Assembly (NCBI RefSeq): GCF_900130005.1
Contig: NZ_FQXP01000003.1
Span: forward strand, 1 to 64,000
Direction of reading: 5' to 3'
Origin: Clostridium collagenovorans DSM 3089
GTDB taxonomy: Bacteria; Bacillota; Clostridia; Clostridiales; Clostridiaceae
DNA: 64,000 nucleotides
Every line of letters begins with the position of its first letter. The stretch's first letter is position 1. Positions 17,367 to 26,862 of the stretch are shown here, piece by piece. The position numbers and the translations under genes were made by a program. Under the pieces are notes generated by a model. That model ran no database searches. It had not been told where the DNA came from and saw only the letters and a program-made list of their open reading frames with translations.

Positions 17367-18365
17367 ATGGGGAATAATTTATTGAATTTATTTATAGAAA
17401 ATAATAAAGCTTTAGAAAATGTAAAGGGATCATGGGGAATGTATGGGTTCCAAATGAAGGGTAGTGCCTTAAGTTACACTATGAAAAATCAAAGGGTAGA
17501 TACAGAGAGAGTTAATTTAGCATTAGATATTATAACAAATAATACCTCTATATTTTCTAATTTTAGAGGAATGAATAAGTTAACTACAGCTATTACAATA
17601 TCCTTTGAAGAAAATATGGAAAATAGTTTTAGAGAAATAAGAGCTATTTATGATAGCTTAAAGGAAAGTTTCTATAATAATAGTTACTTAGTAATAACAG
17701 CACTTGTTATATATAATGCAAGAGAAAGAGTTAAGCCTATTGAAGCTATAAAAAATACAAGATTAGCTTACGATTATATGAAACATCACCATAGATTTTT
17801 AACAGGACAAGAAGATATATCAAGTGCAGCAATAATAGCTACAACATCTAACAATTTAGAGAAAACATTTATAGATATAGAAAAATGCTATGAATATTTA
17901 AAGGATAGAAAAATATCTTCAAGCAACAATATTCAAGGCTTGTCACATATGTTGTCTTTGATAAATAAATCTTGTGAAGATAAGTGTAATAGTGCTATAG
18001 AAATGAATAGTATTTTGAAAAATAAAAAAGTAGCTTTGAAAAGTTACTATCTTCCAATGCTTGGAGTAGTAGCATTTTTAGGTGATAATAAAGAAGCTAT
18101 TGCAGATAGTATAATAGAAGTTGATAAAGTTTTGAAGAAGGAAAAAGGCTTTGGAAACTTCACACTAGGAGCAGATTTTAGAAATATGATTTCAGCAGCC
18201 TTAGTTTCACATGAGTATATAGATAATATGGACGAAAATATCAAAGAAAATATAACAAATAATACAAACAATATAGCTTTAACTGTTGCTATAGCAGTGC
18301 AAACAGCAATTATTGTATCATCAGCATCGGCAGCAGCGGCTGCTTCAGCATCATCAAGCTCATAA
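17367..18365 (+). CDS. DUF4003 family protein
   Basis: This 332-residue protein matches the DUF4003 layout: FRGMNKLTTAITISFEEN near 70-87, repeated ~helical segments, and a C-terminal TVAIAVQTAIIVSSASAAAA segment that is hydrophobic then an Ala/Ser-rich tail (about 18 residues). The family has no known function. The tail may be a membrane anchor or a slippage-prone low-complexity end. The stop codon abuts an Rpn scar. Confidence 0.75.
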   Translation: MGNNLLNLFIENNKALENVKGSWGMYGFQMKGSALSYTMKNQRVDTERVNLALDIITNNTSIFSNFRGMNKLTTAITISFEENMENSFREIRAIYDSLKESFYNNSYLVITALVIYNARERVKPIEAIKNTRLAYDYMKHHHRFLTGQEDISSAAIIATTSNNLEKTFIDIEKCYEYLKDRKISSSNNIQGLSHMLSLINKSCEDKCNSAIEMNSILKNKKVALKSYYLPMLGVVAFLGDNKEAIADSIIEVDKVLKKEKGFGNFTLGADFRNMISAALVSHEYIDNMDENIKENITNNTNNIALTVAIAVQTAIIVSSASAAAAASASSSS

Positions 18366-18490
18366 TAGAGGAAAGAAAAGCTATAGAGATATCTAAAAAT
18401 TTATTAGATATTTTAGATGATGAAAGGATTGCAAATAGCACCGGATTAGATATGGAGATAATTAAAGCTTTAAGAAAGAAAAGTTCTTAG
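18365..18490 (+). pseudogene. C-terminal scar of an Rpn-family nuclease gene (copy 2)
   Basis: The frame IEERKAIEISKNLLDILDDE...TGLDMEIIKALRKKSS, 41 codons, begins at the stop codon of the DUF4003 gene. It matches the closing helices of Rpn proteins. No nuclease domain or good start is present. Its direct abutment to the upstream gene suggests a deletion joint. Confidence 0.65.
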
Positions 18491-18522
18491 GATAGGTTTA
18501 ATAACCTATCCTATTTTTTACC
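18490..18522 (+). terminator. Rho-independent terminator
   Basis: ggataggtt (18490-18498) pairs with aacctatcc (18503-18511), followed by TATTTTTTA; it is retained after the Rpn scar. Confidence 0.75.
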
Positions 18523-18701
18523 TAAATCTAAATATTGATACTATCTAATATAATATATATAAGTATGAATATTGATTATTTGCTTTAGTCAGTGAATGAC
18601 ACAGGATAAAGTTTTTGGTGTTTTATAACTTCATTCATTGAAAAAAGTAGGTAAAAATTGTTATTATATAATAAATAGAGATTTAAAAAGGAGGTAGTGG
18701 T

Positions 18702-19220
18702 ATGAGTGTAAGAACTATTATGATTTTTCCAGAATTTAGAAATGAGAATGTTATAAATGATATAAGAAAAAAGTATGATCCATTGGTTGATTTAGTATTG
18801 CCACATATTACATTAGTATTTCCTTTTGATAGTGATTTAAGTAATAAGGAACTTAGTTTACATTTGAAAGAGTGCTTAAGTGGAATAAAAGAATTTAGCA
18901 TTGAACTGGAAGGTTTCAGTAAGAGAGAAGATGAATATGGAAATTATTTATTTTTAAATGTAGTGCAGGGCGAGGATATAATTAAAAACATTCATCACAA
19001 GTTATATAAGGGAAAGCTAAAACAATTCAATAATGTAAATGATTATGCTCCACATATGACGGTGGGCAAATTATCTTCTACTGAATTGCTTTATGAGGCA
19101 TATGATTATGTAAGCGAATGTAATGAAAAATTTAGCACTGTAGTAAAAAAGATATCAGTTGAAGTCATTGGAGAACAGGAAGAGTCTATTATAATAATAG
19201 AGCAAGAACTTAATGGATAA
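18702..19220 (+). CDS. 2H phosphoesterase / 2'-5' RNA ligase-like protein
   Basis: This 172-residue protein carries the two HxTx motifs of the 2H phosphoesterase fold, His35-Ile-Thr37 (LPHITLVF) and His118-Met-Thr120 (PHMTVGK). Family members hydrolyse cyclic phosphodiesters or join RNA ends. It resembles small LigT-like proteins of Firmicutes (YjcG/ThpR-like). AAGGAGG precedes the ATG. Single-gene unit. Confidence 0.88.
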   Translation: MSVRTIMIFPEFRNENVINDIRKKYDPLVDLVLPHITLVFPFDSDLSNKELSLHLKECLSGIKEFSIELEGFSKREDEYGNYLFLNVVQGEDIIKNIHHKLYKGKLKQFNNVNDYAPHMTVGKLSSTELLYEAYDYVSECNEKFSTVVKKISVEVIGEQEESIIIIEQELNG

Positions 19221-19442
19221 ATTTGAATTTATGGATGATAATAGTATTACAAAAGAATAGTTTTAATTTGAAAAAAGAGGTTTGAAATCAACTAAGCTTT
19301 TAATGAATATGTATTTAAAGCTATTAGAAATAATATTATATAACTGATAAGAAAAAAGATAATCTATATAAGTCTATCATTTTTGAAGTTAGCAATGAAA
19401 TTTGATTTTGGAATAGGTGTCTTGTCACTTTGCTGTAATCTT

Positions 19443-19595
19443 TTAAAATTCAAAAGTTTCATTATTATCAGGAATTAAGAATTCCTTAACACCTAAAGGG
19501 GACAGCTTTTCTTGAGTGAAAAAATTTTTTACACTTTTCCTAGTCTCAATGCAATGATTAAAGGCATCAAAATGAATTATAATAAATTTTAACAT
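19443..19595 (-). pseudogene. C-terminal scrap of a metallo-beta-lactamase-fold hydrolase
   Basis: The reverse strand reads 50 codons starting MLKFIIIHFDAFNHCIETRKS and ending LIPDNNETFEF. The motif HxDAxNHCxxTRK and the closing IPEDGE-like segment are typical of the end of MBL-fold hydrolases. The metal-binding HxHxDH part is missing and there is no good ribosome binding site. Confidence 0.55.
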
Positions 19596-20157
19596 TGGAT
19601 TAACTATTAATGTTTTTCCAATATATATTATTCATAACTATAGGAGGACTATATAGAAATTTTGGAGAACCTCCATTAATAACTAATAGATTATGTTTAA
19701 TGTGAGTTGCTTATTAGGATATTTTAGTAAGTTAGAGTGTATTGGAAGAATGGACAAGGAACTATAAAAATATAGCTGAAACTTGTTTTGTAAATATTTA
19801 CAAATATATTTATTTAATCATTTTAATAATAAAGCTCTATATAAGTTTAATTATATGACTAGCTTTATTATTAATATAAAGTTTATAATTTTAGAATAAC
19901 AAGTATAAAACTTACTAATTGATTTATGTTGATGTACTAGGTAATATATAGTATATAAGAATATATTTGGAGTGTGATAATATGAAAGGTGGATTCGTAA
20001 TACATAAAAGGGATGTAAAACTCTGTGCAAAGTCTGTAATGATGGTTTTGGCAATGATTTGCACAGAGGAAAGTTAAAAAATTGCCTTATAAAGTATAGT
20101 CATATATACAGGTTTTGCTTCTTAAATTTTAAATATAAATTTTAAGGAGATAAGTTT
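19596..20157. other. Non-coding stretch with a strong hairpin
   Basis: No established gene. A 32-codon frame at 19980-20078 (MKGGFVIHKRDVKL) contains an 11-bp perfect inverted repeat, ctctgtgcaaa (20021-20031) with tttgcacagag (20058-20068). The hairpin is more likely to be RNA or a gene remnant than protein-coding. Confidence 0.4.
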
Positions 20158-20412
20158 ATGAAATATGCAAATGCTGAAGTGATTTTACCAGAAAATTTAG
20201 TTGCAGAAGTTCAAAAATATATTCAAGGTGGATATTTATATATTCCATGCCAATCACAATCAAGAAAAAAAGGTAGAAAAAGTAGTGATTATATAAGATA
20301 TAGAAATGAAGATATATGTAATAAGTATAAAAATGGCTATAAAATTAAAGATTTAGCGGAAGAATTTTATCTATCAATTGATAGTATTAAGAAGATTGTA
20401 TATGCAAAATAA
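20158..20412 (+). CDS. CD3324-family small HTH-like protein
   Basis: This 84-residue protein matches the CD3324 family: KYANAEVILPENLVAEVQKYIQGGYLYIP at the start, a basic linker (SRKKGRKSS) and a Mor/HTH-like C-terminus (YKNGYKIKDLAEEFYLSIDSIKKIVY). The C-terminal helix-turn-helix suggests DNA binding, but targets are unknown. AAGGAG precedes the ATG. Single-gene unit. Confidence 0.8.
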   Translation: MKYANAEVILPENLVAEVQKYIQGGYLYIPCQSQSRKKGRKSSDYIRYRNEDICNKYKNGYKIKDLAEEFYLSIDSIKKIVYAK

Positions 20413-20617
20413 TATAGATTTAAGGCTGTTACTATTTAATGAGTAGCAGCTTTTGTTATATATTTTGGGATTTAAAAAATAAGTAAAGAATATTACAGTT
20501 ATCTATGTGTGAATTAATATACAGAATAATAAATTCCCTTTTAATAGGTTGTATTCTAAAGTTAAAATTATATAAAGCAATTTTTTATTATATAAACAGA
20601 AATGTGAGGGGAATATC

Positions 20618-21874
20618 ATGAGTATTAATTATAAGATAAATGAATATATGAATGCATACACAGAATTATGGCCATTTAGTGGAGCAGTTGTAGTATCAGA
20701 TAAGGGTAAGGTTATTTTTAATGAGAGTTATGGTATGGCAAATATAGAACATAGTGTTCGAAATACAATAAAAACAAAATATAAAATAGCTTCGCTTACG
20801 AAACAGATTACTTGTATGGGAATAATGATTTTAAAAGAAATGGAATTACTTAGCACTGAGGACAGTATTAAAAAGTTTTTTCCTGATTATGCTGAATTTG
20901 ATGAAAGGATAACTATTCATCATTTAATGACACATACATCTGGTCTATATAATGATTTCTCAGTTATAGATCCATATCTTATAATGGGAAAATGTTTACT
21001 TACCCAAAAGGAAATATTTCATCTGTTTAAAGATATGCCTTTAGAATTTGAACCAGGTGAAGGGTGGAGTTATTGTTTTTTTGGATATTATTTACTTGGG
21101 GTCATAATTGAAAGAGTTTCAGGGAAATCTTATATTCAGTTTATAAAGGATAATATCTTTGATCCCTTAGGAATGAATAATAGTGGTATAGATGATTACA
21201 GAGAGATACTTCATGACAAAGCTAGTGGATATTTTTCAAGTGGAGATAAATTAATATGTTCTGAAATAGATACAATGAGTGCTTTTTCTGCAGGGGCACT
21301 TTATTCTACCATTACTGATATGCTTTTATGGGATGAAGCTTTATATAGTGAAAAACTTATTTCTAAAGAGACTATGAAAGAGATTTTTACACCATACAAA
21401 GAGGGATATGGTTATGGATGGGTTATAGATAGTTATCTTAATCGTAAAAGAGTTAGACATAGCGGTGGTGGTAACGGATTTAATCATCAATTTCATAGAT
21501 ATATGGATGATAAAGTCACTATTCTTGTATTAAGTAATTATGGATTTTCTAATTCTATTAGTATTAATGAAAATATAGCAAAAATAGTTTTTGGTGATGA
21601 GTACCCCATGCCTTCAAAGCCTAAGGAGTATAACTTGGATTTAAATGTATATGATAGTAATTATGCTGGAATATATGAGGAAGAGTATTTTAAATATGAA
21701 TTTAAAAGGGATAAAGATAAATTGTATTTTATACAAGAGGACAAATGGATAATGCCTATATATCCAATATCAGAAACCATCTTTCATCATACTTGGATAG
21801 ACAAAGAATATACATTTCAAAAGGATGAGGATGGAAAAGTCTATTTTGATGGCATTAAAAAAAGAAAGAATTGA
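20618..21874 (+). CDS. Serine hydrolase, beta-lactamase class C/PBP-like
   Basis: This 418-residue protein has the nucleophile motif SLTK at 59-62 (ASLTKQ), HHLMTHTSGL near 101-110 and the third motif HSGGGNG near 282. The expected Tyr-x-Asn is WSYCFFGYY, so Tyr152 is kept but Asn is Phe154. A C-terminal ~100-residue domain follows. No signal peptide is seen, so it is likely cytosolic. It may be an esterase or peptidase; the changed second motif makes beta-lactam hydrolysis unlikely. Confidence 0.82.
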   Translation: MSINYKINEYMNAYTELWPFSGAVVVSDKGKVIFNESYGMANIEHSVRNTIKTKYKIASLTKQITCMGIMILKEMELLSTEDSIKKFFPDYAEFDERITIHHLMTHTSGLYNDFSVIDPYLIMGKCLLTQKEIFHLFKDMPLEFEPGEGWSYCFFGYYLLGVIIERVSGKSYIQFIKDNIFDPLGMNNSGIDDYREILHDKASGYFSSGDKLICSEIDTMSAFSAGALYSTITDMLLWDEALYSEKLISKETMKEIFTPYKEGYGYGWVIDSYLNRKRVRHSGGGNGFNHQFHRYMDDKVTILVLSNYGFSNSISINENIAKIVFGDEYPMPSKPKEYNLDLNVYDSNYAGIYEEEYFKYEFKRDKDKLYFIQEDKWIMPIYPISETIFHHTWIDKEYTFQKDEDGKVYFDGIKKRKN

Positions 21875-22066
21875 ATTTAATGAAAGTACTTTATTAAATA
21901 TATTAGTTCAAATAAATAACATGAATTTAATTTTTTATAAATTTTATAAGGATAAAAATCTTTTGTGGTAAAATATAGATAAACAGGAAGTTAAATCTTT
22001 AAAGCTGTTTTTAGTTTTGAAGATTTAACTTTATATATGACTAGAGCAAAAGGTAGGAGGATTAAG

Positions 22067-22276
22067 ATGGATGTAAGTTCAATAATAAGGGATAAGTTGA
22101 TCCTTAATGGTGGTAAGGCTAGAGTCAAGCTTTTAGTAGGAGAGAAGTGCTTCAATATAATGCTAGCAGATGAAGGGGTATTAGTTGATAATTTAGATAA
22201 GCAACCCTTGTTAGAATGGAGGGTGTTTGAAAAAACAATAGAGCTTTTAAAATCCAAGGGTGGTTCTGCAATATAA
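22067..22276 (+). CDS. Hypothetical protein, 69 aa
   Basis: The ATG at 22067 has TAGGAGG at good spacing; an upstream ATG at 22037 in frame lacks one. The protein is small and soluble (MDVSSIIRDKLILNGGKARVKLLVGEK...), perhaps an SH3- or beta-type fold with a helical end (VFEKTIELLKSKGG). It overlaps the CPBP protease gene by 17 bp, so they are probably coupled. Confidence 0.6.
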   Translation: MDVSSIIRDKLILNGGKARVKLLVGEKCFNIMLADEGVLVDNLDKQPLLEWRVFEKTIELLKSKGGSAI

Positions 22277-22859
22277 TAAAGTTGATATTGTAACGGGAAT
22301 TGCATTTGGTGTTTTATGTATTCCATCAAGTTTAGCTATGGGGCTATTTGTTATATTACCGTATATAGCTCCTATGATGATTTTTAAAGAGAGTAGTACT
22401 AAAATTTATTTATTTAAAAATAATAAAAAGAATACTTTTTTAATTACATTAATATTAATTTTTGTGATAGGAGGAATTTTAGCGGGTATAAATACTTTGT
22501 TGGCAATGAGTTCTATTTCCATTAATGTATCTTTTAAAATTAAATGGATTTTAGATGCTTTATGTGCAGGGGTATTTGAAGAGATATTTTTTAGATTATT
22601 TTTCTTTGCAATATGCGTTTATTTAGTTAAGAATCAAGAACTTTCTAAACTTCAAAATATTTTATGTTATGTAATTATGGTTGTGCCACACGTTCTTATA
22701 CACTTCAATTTACAAACTTTTAATGTTTCAAACATGATTGTACTTTCTGTTTTATTTGGTATGCCTTTTGCCTTAATGCAGCGAAAAGCTAATTTAGTAT
22801 CGGCTATAGGGGCCCATGCCTTTGTTGATTTTATGAGATTTTGTCTTTTGGGAGTATAA
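22260..22859 (+). CDS. CPBP-family intramembrane protease (Abi-like)
   Basis: This 199-residue membrane protein has about six hydrophobic segments and the three CPBP motifs: EEIFFR at 107-112, PHVLIHF near 144-150, and AIGAHAFVDFM near 185-195. CPBP proteins (Rce1-like) cleave or process peptides within membranes; in Firmicutes several serve bacteriocin immunity. The GTG start overlaps the upstream gene. The substrate is unknown. Confidence 0.85.
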   Translation: MVLQYNKVDIVTGIAFGVLCIPSSLAMGLFVILPYIAPMMIFKESSTKIYLFKNNKKNTFLITLILIFVIGGILAGINTLLAMSSISINVSFKIKWILDALCAGVFEEIFFRLFFFAICVYLVKNQELSKLQNILCYVIMVVPHVLIHFNLQTFNVSNMIVLSVLFGMPFALMQRKANLVSAIGAHAFVDFMRFCLLGV

Positions 22860-23000
22860 AACTAGCATTTAACTTGTAAGGTAAGCTAAATATAGTGGTT
22901 CAAAAATTAATACAAGCTTATAGTGTAATAACTTGGAAAAGGCATTGGAACGTCCTTTATTAGACTCACAAGGTAATGTAGCAATTCATAGATAAATAAT

Positions 23001-23034
23001 AAAACTCCCTTAAATATTCAAGGGAGTTTTTATT
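23001..23034. terminator. Bidirectional terminator
   Basis: aaaactccctt (23001-23011) pairs with aagggagtttt (23020-23030) between convergent genes, with A and T runs on both flanks. Confidence 0.8.
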
Positions 23035-23048
23035 ATTTAACAAATCTA

Positions 23049-25808
23049 TTATTCTGTTCTTAAAGCTATAACTGGATCTTTCTTAGCGGCTTTCTTTGAA
23101 GGAATGAATCCACCAATAAGAGTAAGAATAACACTAAGTATTATTAATATAATAGCACCTACAAATGGTAGAGATGCATTAACTGTATCATTACCTAATA
23201 CTGCATGGATAATAGAGTTAATTGGGATTAATAATAATAAAGTAATTACAACTCCAAGTACTCCTGAACAAAGACCTATTATTAAGGTTTCAGCATTAAA
23301 TACTTGAGATATATTATGTTTTGATGCTCCAATTGCACGTAAGATACCAATTTCTTTAGTACGTTTCATTACAGATATGAATGTAATAATTCCTATCATT
23401 ATGGAAGAAACTACAAGAGATACCGCAACAAAGGCAATTAATACATAAGATATAACATTAATTATTGTAGTAACAGAGGATAAAAGTAATCCTATATAAT
23501 CAGTATAGTTAATTTGATCTTCTTTACTTACATTTGCATTATAATCTTTAATAGCATTAGAAATATTTTCTTTGTTTTCAAAGCTATCAGTATAGATATT
23601 TATAGAAGATGGTGCATCTAAGCTTACAGCTCCAAAGTCACTCATATTTTCATCATAAGTTCCAGTAGAAATATATGCATCATATATTTTTAATAAAGTA
23701 TCATTATCTGGAGATTTTAAATATTCATCTAACATACCAGCAAGTTGCGCTTCACTCATAGTTGAGATAGAAGGGGCTCCAGGTCTAGATGAACCACCAG
23801 TAGGTTGCATTGATGAAGTTATGTTTTTGAAAAACTTAGCTTTATCAGAAACACCAAGGTTTTCTAAATATTTTTTAGCATCTTTAACTTTATCTTCATC
23901 ACTATTAGGTGAAAATTCTAATCCACTTAAAACGTTAATAGTTGGACTATCCTTTTGAGCTTTAACAATTTCACTTTCATTTGCATAGTTAATAAGATAA
24001 TCAGTTAGAGCTTTTGTATAGCCTATTGCACTGCTTATAGATGCGTTTTTTGCATCTTCTTTTGGACGAACAACACCTGTTACTTTTAGTTTAACGGCAT
24101 TGTTAAGTAAGTTATCCATTTCTGTTGTGTCTTCTTTTATTGATTTGAAGGTACCATTAGAATTTTTTACATAAGTATCACTGTCAGGTATCATATAAAA
24201 TTCTTTATTGCAGATATCTTCATATTTCCAACTTTTATTTTCAATTTTAATAGCTTCACCATTTTCAATTTTATTCATAATTTCTTTATACTCAGAGCTT
24301 GGTAAAATACCTAATTGATAAAGTGTGTTAGTAGCTATTTCATTATTTTTATCTAGTACAAGTATAACCTCATCATAGGCATTAGGCCAATCTCCATAAA
24401 TCACGTCATAGCTATCTGTAATAGCAGGACTTGCCAACACTCCATCTTTACCAGGAAGTAATTCTTCAAAATTATTTGAGCTTGAACTCATTCCAGGCAT
24501 CATTGACATAGGGCCCATAGGAGGCATAGGTGGCATACCATTATTCATAGTGGTATTGGAATCTTTAGTATCACTAAGAGTACTTCCATCTGTATTTACA
24601 AGGGTTCCATTTGGGTCCTTAGTATAAACACCGAATTTAGTATTATAAGAATAAATAATTCCATTTTCACCTATATATTTATTGATTTCACTATTTGGAT
24701 TATCTAAAAACTTTTTAAATTCTGTAAGGTTATTTTTAGTAAAACTACTAGTCATAGTTGATGCCATTTCAAGTGTAGAACCATTTGAATAAACCTCATC
24801 TAAATTGTGATTAAGCTCCTTATTGTGCATAGCACCAGGACCACCGGAAGCCATTATGCTGCTAAGGTCAATAGATTCAGCTTCAATTGATATAGGGTAA
24901 GATGTCATAGTATCCTTTTGAATGTCATCTATATAGGTATTTACACCATTGCTCAGTGATAAAATCAAAGCAATACCTATAATACCAATAGAACCAGCAA
25001 AAGCAGTTAAGAATGTTCTTCCCTTTTTTGTCTTTAAGTTATTAAAACTCAAAGATAATGAGGTTAAAAGAGACATTGAGGCTTTACCCATAGTTTCATG
25101 TTTAGGTGGAGTCATGCTTTCAGAATCTAATTGAAATGGATTAGAATCATCTAGGATATGACCATCTTTTACTTTAACTATACGATTAGCGTATTCTTCT
25201 GCTAATTCAGGGTTATGAGTTACCATAACAACTAATCTATCCTTAGCAACTTCTTTTAGCAAATCCATAACTTGCACACTTGTTTCACTATCAAGTGCTC
25301 CAGTTGGTTCATCTGCTAATAATATCTTAGGATCATTTACTAATGCTCTTGCAATAGCTACACGTTGCATTTGACCACCAGACATTTGATTAGGTTTTTT
25401 ATGAAGATGTTTTCCTAAACCTACCTTTTCAAGGGCCTCAGTAGCACGTCTTTTTCTATCAACCTTTGATATCCCAGAAATAGTTAAAGCTAACTCAACA
25501 TTAGCAAGAACGCTTTGATGGGGAATTAAATTGTAGCTTTGGAATACAAAACCTACAGTATGGTTTCTATAAGAATCCCAGTCCCTATCCTTATATTTCT
25601 TTGTTGATATCCCATTGATAATTAAATCACCACTATCATATCGGTCTAGTCCGCCAATAACATTTAATAATGTTGTTTTTCCTGAACCACTAGGACCTAA
25701 AATTGCAACGAATTCATTGTCTCTAAGATTTAATGATACTTCATCAAGAGCTGTTTGCTCTAAATCACCTGTAATATACTTTTTACTTATTTTTTCAATT
25801 TGAAGCAT
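23049..25808 (-). CDS. MacB-like ABC exporter, ATPase fused to FtsX-type permease
   Basis: This 919-residue protein starts at the ATG at 25808, with AAAGGAG upstream. The ATPase covers residues 1-225: Walker A GPSGSGKTT (38-46), signature MSGGQMQR, Walker B LLADEP. A membrane helix lies near 265-290, then a ~450-residue extracellular domain with a Met/Pro-rich loop near 415-440, then three helices in the FtsX core (motif TKEIGILRAIGASK). Such proteins export peptides or sense and remove antimicrobial peptides. The divergent response regulator/kinase pair is its probable controller. Confidence 0.9.
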   Translation of the reverse strand: MLQIEKISKKYITGDLEQTALDEVSLNLRDNEFVAILGPSGSGKTTLLNVIGGLDRYDSGDLIINGISTKKYKDRDWDSYRNHTVGFVFQSYNLIPHQSVLANVELALTISGISKVDRKRRATEALEKVGLGKHLHKKPNQMSGGQMQRVAIARALVNDPKILLADEPTGALDSETSVQVMDLLKEVAKDRLVVMVTHNPELAEEYANRIVKVKDGHILDDSNPFQLDSESMTPPKHETMGKASMSLLTSLSLSFNNLKTKKGRTFLTAFAGSIGIIGIALILSLSNGVNTYIDDIQKDTMTSYPISIEAESIDLSSIMASGGPGAMHNKELNHNLDEVYSNGSTLEMASTMTSSFTKNNLTEFKKFLDNPNSEINKYIGENGIIYSYNTKFGVYTKDPNGTLVNTDGSTLSDTKDSNTTMNNGMPPMPPMGPMSMMPGMSSSSNNFEELLPGKDGVLASPAITDSYDVIYGDWPNAYDEVILVLDKNNEIATNTLYQLGILPSSEYKEIMNKIENGEAIKIENKSWKYEDICNKEFYMIPDSDTYVKNSNGTFKSIKEDTTEMDNLLNNAVKLKVTGVVRPKEDAKNASISSAIGYTKALTDYLINYANESEIVKAQKDSPTINVLSGLEFSPNSDEDKVKDAKKYLENLGVSDKAKFFKNITSSMQPTGGSSRPGAPSISTMSEAQLAGMLDEYLKSPDNDTLLKIYDAYISTGTYDENMSDFGAVSLDAPSSINIYTDSFENKENISNAIKDYNANVSKEDQINYTDYIGLLLSSVTTIINVISYVLIAFVAVSLVVSSIMIGIITFISVMKRTKEIGILRAIGASKHNISQVFNAETLIIGLCSGVLGVVITLLLLIPINSIIHAVLGNDTVNASLPFVGAIILIILSVILTLIGGFIPSKKAAKKDPVIALRTE

Positions 25809-26184
25809 ATTATAGTTCACTCCTTTTCTATAAAAACACTATTGTTAAGTTGAGTGCTTCTTTAATAATTACTATTTTAAACTAGATTTATAAATTGAAA
25901 ATAAACTAATTTAGACAATTTGAAAATAGTGTTTATAATAGTAGAGTTTTTTATGTAATAAATAAGAGATAAGAAGTTAAAATTTAAAAAAGTATTTTTA
26001 TAATAAGAGCGTTCTTCATGTATTAGATAATAAGTTATAATTAAGGGGTAAGGAGTGAAATTTCAAGTATATTGTTTATATTCAGTTAATGATAAAGTAG
26101 TATAATGTATTTATTTAATGAAGATTTATTGAGGTATAGAAGAAATTTATATAGATAAATAATCAAATTCAATGGAGGTATTTT
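25809..26184. other. Divergent promoter region between exporter and two-component system
   Basis: No gene in 376 bp. The sequence is very AT-rich, with AGGAGTG for the exporter and GGAGG for the regulator at the two ends. Response-regulator sites are probable here but no clear direct repeat could be assigned. Confidence 0.45.
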
Positions 26185-26862
26185 ATGGTAAATATATTGG
26201 TAGTTGAAGATGAAAAACACACAAGAAGGTTATTAGAGGCTATTTTAATAAGAGAAGGTTATTCAGTTTTCCATGCTGAGGATGGAATTAAGGCATTGGA
26301 AGCTTTAGAAAATCATCATATAGATTTAATTATATTAGATATAATGATGCCTAATATGGACGGGTATGAATTTGCTAAAGAGCTAAGGGATGGGAATTGT
26401 ATCATACCAATACTTATGGCTACAGCAAAGCAACTGCCAGAAGATAAGAGAAGAGGCTTTATTGTAGGAACTGATGATTATATGACTAAACCAATTGATA
26501 TAGAAGAAATGTTGCTTAGAATTAAGGCTTTACTAAGAAGAGCACAAATTGTAAATTCAAGAAAGCTTATTGTTGGAAAAGTAATGTTAGATTATGATAA
26601 TTTAACTGTAATTAGAGAGGATGAAAAGCAAGTGTTACCTCAGAAGGAGTTTTACTTGCTATATAAATTATTATCTTATCCAGATAAGGTTTTTACTCGT
26701 ATTCAACTTATGGATGAAATATGGGGAATGGAAACTGAAAGTGGAGACACAACAGTAAATGTACATATTAATAGGTTAAGAAAACGCTTTGATACTTATC
26801 CTGAGTTTGAAATAGCCTCAGTACGTGGATTAGGGTATAAGGCGGTGAAAAACAGTGTATAA
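26185..26862 (+). CDS. OmpR-family response regulator
   Basis: This 225-residue regulator has a receiver domain with phospho-acceptor Asp52 (LILDIMMPNMDG) and Lys102 (TKP), and a winged-helix DNA-binding domain from about 128 with TTVNVHINRLRKRF and VRGLGYK. Its last 8 bp overlap the kinase gene, so they are coupled. Divergent orientation to the MacB-like exporter suggests control of that gene. Confidence 0.93.
   Translation: MVNILVVEDEKHTRRLLEAILIREGYSVFHAEDGIKALEALENHHIDLIILDIMMPNMDGYEFAKELRDGNCIIPILMATAKQLPEDKRRGFIVGTDDYMTKPIDIEEMLLRIKALLRRAQIVNSRKLIVGKVMLDYDNLTVIREDEKQVLPQKEFYLLYKLLSYPDKVFTRIQLMDEIWGMETESGDTTVNVHINRLRKRFDTYPEFEIASVRGLGYKAVKNSV

Noticed and set aside
18290..18362. Ala/Ser-rich tail as a repeat expansion
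   Set aside because: The codons vary (gca, gcg, gct, tca, agc), so it is not a simple nucleotide repeat, and related DUF4003 proteins may carry similar hydrophobic ends.
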